A stretch of DNA of 64,000 nucleotides from Amorphochlora amoebiformis (lineage: Eukaryota > Cercozoa > Chlorarachniophyceae): contig BAAHQB010000164.1 in assembly GCA_054601695.1 (NCBI GenBank), positions 124,001-188,000 on the forward strand, in the 5' to 3' direction. The notes below the pieces were generated by a model. It saw only the letters and a program-made list of their open reading frames with translations. It did not search any database and was not told the origin of the DNA. This document shows, in pieces, positions 63,927-64,000 of the stretch (its first letter is position 1; each line of letters starts with the position of its first letter). The position numbers and the translations under genes are program-made.

Positions 63927-64000
63927 TAGCATGTAGCCACTTGCTTGTTTTTCCGATTTACATCCTCTGGATTGTCGTTCTCACGGTGCTACAGCACGGG

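Overview
This is a nuclear segment from a eukaryote. Canonical GT-AG introns, a Brr2-type spliceosomal helicase, a RhoGDI, a PI3-kinase-like protein, C2H2 fingers, kelch repeats and interstitial TTAGGG arrays all say so. Coding exons are GC-balanced islands. Introns and spacers are filled with (TA)n, CT/GA microsatellites and telomere-like repeats. I cannot place the species; a free-living or parasitic protist with a TTAGGG-type telomere is the safest reading. No tRNA, rRNA, CRISPR array or bacterial-type operon was seen.

Layout, left to right. 0-12.4 kb (perhaps to 13.9 kb): minus-strand BRR2 helicase, cut by the left edge, in at least twenty small exons separated by (TA)n introns. 14.5 kb: a possible minus-strand hypothetical. 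17.3-21.3 kb: minus-strand C2H2 zinc-finger gene. 22-26 kb: probable plus-strand multi-exon gene with hydrophobic pieces. 26.7-47.4 kb: a minus-strand kelch-repeat gene of about 20 kb with an N-terminal signal peptide; it holds most of the satellite and telomere-like arrays. 47.8-52.0 kb: complete five-exon plus-strand WD40/coiled-coil gene, head-to-head with the kelch gene. 52.7-60.6 kb: minus-strand PI3K-like gene with an EF-hand, tail-to-tail with the WD40 gene across a CTAG-rich spacer. 62.5-63.3 kb: complete five-exon minus-strand RhoGDI. 63.5-63.9 kb: a doubtful plus-strand ORF.

Two patterns stand out. First, a conserved element of about 90 bp recurs at five loci, always inside TTAGGG-type arrays and always in the same orientation relative to the G-rich strand, with similar junctions. 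Second, many exons have decayed partial copies ('exon echoes') 100-450 bp away across TA tracts. In the cases I could check, the copied part is the exon end that faces the echo, as expected if the TA tracts drive local edge duplication. Functionally, RhoGDI, the EF-hand PI3K-like protein and a WD40 protein ending in a CaaX-like box are compatible with membrane/Rho/phosphoinositide signalling, but their proximity may be chance.

Exon boundaries were worked out by eye from reading frame, splice signals and remembered family consensus, with no alignment. Exact coordinates are given where I counted them; 'about' marks the rest.
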